A DNA stretch of 13,737 nt from contig CAIVCU010000306.1 in the NCBI GenBank assembly GCA_903904495.1, positions 1-13,737 of the forward strand, in the 5' to 3' direction. Below the pieces are notes generated by a model. It was given only the letters and a program-made list of their open reading frames with translations. It was not told the origin of the DNA and did no database searches. Position 1 is the stretch's first letter. Each line of letters opens with the position of its first letter. A program made the translations under genes and the position numbers. This document shows positions 12,830 through 13,737 of the stretch, piece by piece. This stretch comes from an uncultured Chlorobiaceae bacterium (GTDB lineage Bacteria; Bacteroidota; Chlorobiia; Chlorobiales; Chlorobiaceae).

Positions 12830-13737
12830 ATTCATAACGCAACGAGTCTGCAGGGTCAAGCTTCGAGGCCGTTACAGCAGGAGCAAGACCTGAAATAATA
12901 CCAGTAATCACTGAAACGGCAAGACTTGCCAGAACAAGGTCAAGAGAGAACTGTATCGGAAAATCAGGGACTATTTTTTCGATAGAGAAGGTAATCAGGA
13001 GAGCAGTCAAGAGCCCGGTAAATCCTCCGATAAGGCAGATCATCACCGATTCAATAAGAAACTGCAGGAGAATGGTCTGCCGTCTCGCACCAAGTGCTTT
13101 GCGAAGTCCGATCTCTCTTGTGCGCTCCTTTACACTGACGAAGGTGATGTTCATGATACCGATAGCTCCAACAAAAAGTGACATACCGGTAATGAAGATG
13201 CCTGCAATTGCAATTCCGTTTTTGATGGGGTCAAGCTGGCTTTTGAATGCCCTCTGTTCATTGATCGAGAAATCTTCATCTTTTCCTGCCGGAATCCTGC
13301 GGATTCTTCTCATCAGGCCAAGCAGTTCCTCCTTTGCTTCTGATACATGTGTCTGCTCTTTGATTTTTACTCTGATAGTTATGAACATGTTTTTGCCATA
13401 GACCTTTTCAAAGGCTCCAAGAGGCATGATGATCTGATTGTCAAAACTGAAAAGCCCGAGGAACTTTCCCTGTTTTTTGAATATGCCGATAATTCGGCAT
13501 TTGCCGTTTTTCAGCTGTATTGATTTGTCGAGAGCAGGTTCATTTGGAAAAAGGCCGGTAGCAATATCATCGCCGATGACGCAAACCATCGCACTGCTTG
13601 CGGATTCCACAGGTGTAAAGAAACGGCCCGAGGTGAGCCCCCCTGATGCCGTCTGCAGGTAGTCATTGTTTGTTCCGAGAGAAAATACCTGTTCAAGGAT
13701 TCGATCCCTGTATTTTGCAGATGCCTGATAGGTGGAC
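12828..13737 (-). CDS. MacB/FtsX-type ABC transporter permease, partial (5' end beyond window)
   Basis: The frame is open past 13610 to the window edge without a stop, giving 302 visible residues of a protein whose N-terminus is missing; a GTG at 13610 is only an internal valine. The visible part starts in the periplasmic MacB_PCD domain (QVFSLGTNNDYLQTASGG, GRFF, VIGDDIATGLFP) and then has the FtsX region: a helix near IFITGMSLFVGAIGIMNITFV, the coupling motif ERTREIGLRKALGA, two further helices and the end SKLDPADSLRYE. It is a paralogue of the downstream permease (the coupling segments match closely, with a similar xLxPxxxLR tail). Two different permeases encoded in tandem suggest a heterodimeric transmembrane unit serviced by a separate ATPase, or two variants of a system. 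The N-terminal helix cannot be checked here. Confidence 0.86.
   Translation of the reverse strand, partial: STYQASAKYRDRILEQVFSLGTNNDYLQTASGGLTSGRFFTPVESASSAMVCVIGDDIATGLFPNEPALDKSIQLKNGKCRIIGIFKKQGKFLGLFSFDNQIIMPLGAFEKVYGKNMFITIRVKIKEQTHVSEAKEELLGLMRRIRRIPAGKDEDFSINEQRAFKSQLDPIKNGIAIAGIFITGMSLFVGAIGIMNITFVSVKERTREIGLRKALGARRQTILLQFLIESVMICLIGGFTGLLTALLITFSIEKIVPDFPIQFSLDLVLASLAVSVITGIISGLAPAVTASKLDPADSLRYE

Noticed and set aside
13511..13610. GTG at 13610 as the start of the right-edge permease
   Set aside because: The frame continues open and protein-like to the window edge and a MacB-type N-terminal helix would be missing; the GTG is internal.

Overview
The window looks like chromosomal DNA of a Gram-negative bacterium of moderate GC content. 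My best guess is a green sulfur bacterium (Chlorobiaceae, Chlorobium/Pelodictyon type). This rests on the overall feel of the proteins (a GH15-DUF547 protein, tandem MacB-type permeases, a binding-protein-less NitT/TauT-like ABC pair, an Rpn-like fragment) and no marker gene fixes it. I see no rRNA, tRNA, CRISPR array, IS element or prophage gene.

Layout. Positions 1-480 are a graveyard: the C-terminal end of an Rpn/PD-(D/E)XK 'transposase-like' protein that stops at a normally conserved Trp position, then a short lipoprotein-like frame that looks broken by a one-base shift. From 497 to 5491 everything lies on the minus strand: a six-repeat Sel1 protein (497-1204), a large GH15 glucoamylase/trehalase-like enzyme fused to a DUF547 domain (1474-4137), a SnoaL/NTF2-like small protein (4254-4646) and a PhoB-type response regulator without an adjacent kinase (4790-5491). 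Several inverted repeats lie in the gaps, including a hairpin with mutually exclusive foldings between the NTF2-like and GH15 genes.

A 355-bp divergent intergenic region (5492-5846) separates the regulator from a plus-strand ABC transporter pair: a 574-residue permease with two fused BPD_transp_1 domains (5847-7571) and an ATPase with a C-terminal AAA-associated domain (7583-8902). No substrate-binding protein is present. Convergent to it is an AT-richer GT4-type glycosyltransferase (8994-10340), probably an acquired gene. A DUF1848 protein with a C-terminal CX3CX2C cysteine cluster follows on the plus strand (10634-11542). The right end is a minus-strand operon of two MacB/FtsX-like ABC permeases (11584-12819 and 12828 to the window edge), the second coupled to the first by a Shine-Dalgarno site overlapping the stop codon.

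How they may work together. The response regulator and ABC transporter share a control region that has a plausible promoter for the regulator and a Pho-box-like 11-bp-phased direct repeat, so the transporter may be regulated by nutrient status; this is inference. The GH15-DUF547 enzyme and NTF2-like protein may be one transcription unit. The MacB-like pair is probably part of an efflux or envelope transport system whose ATPase and adaptor lie outside the window. I found no clearly new multi-gene system; the most unusual items are the GH15-DUF547 fusion, the radical-SAM-like cysteine spacing at the wrong end of DUF1848, the binding-protein-less ABC pair, and the alternative-fold hairpin.
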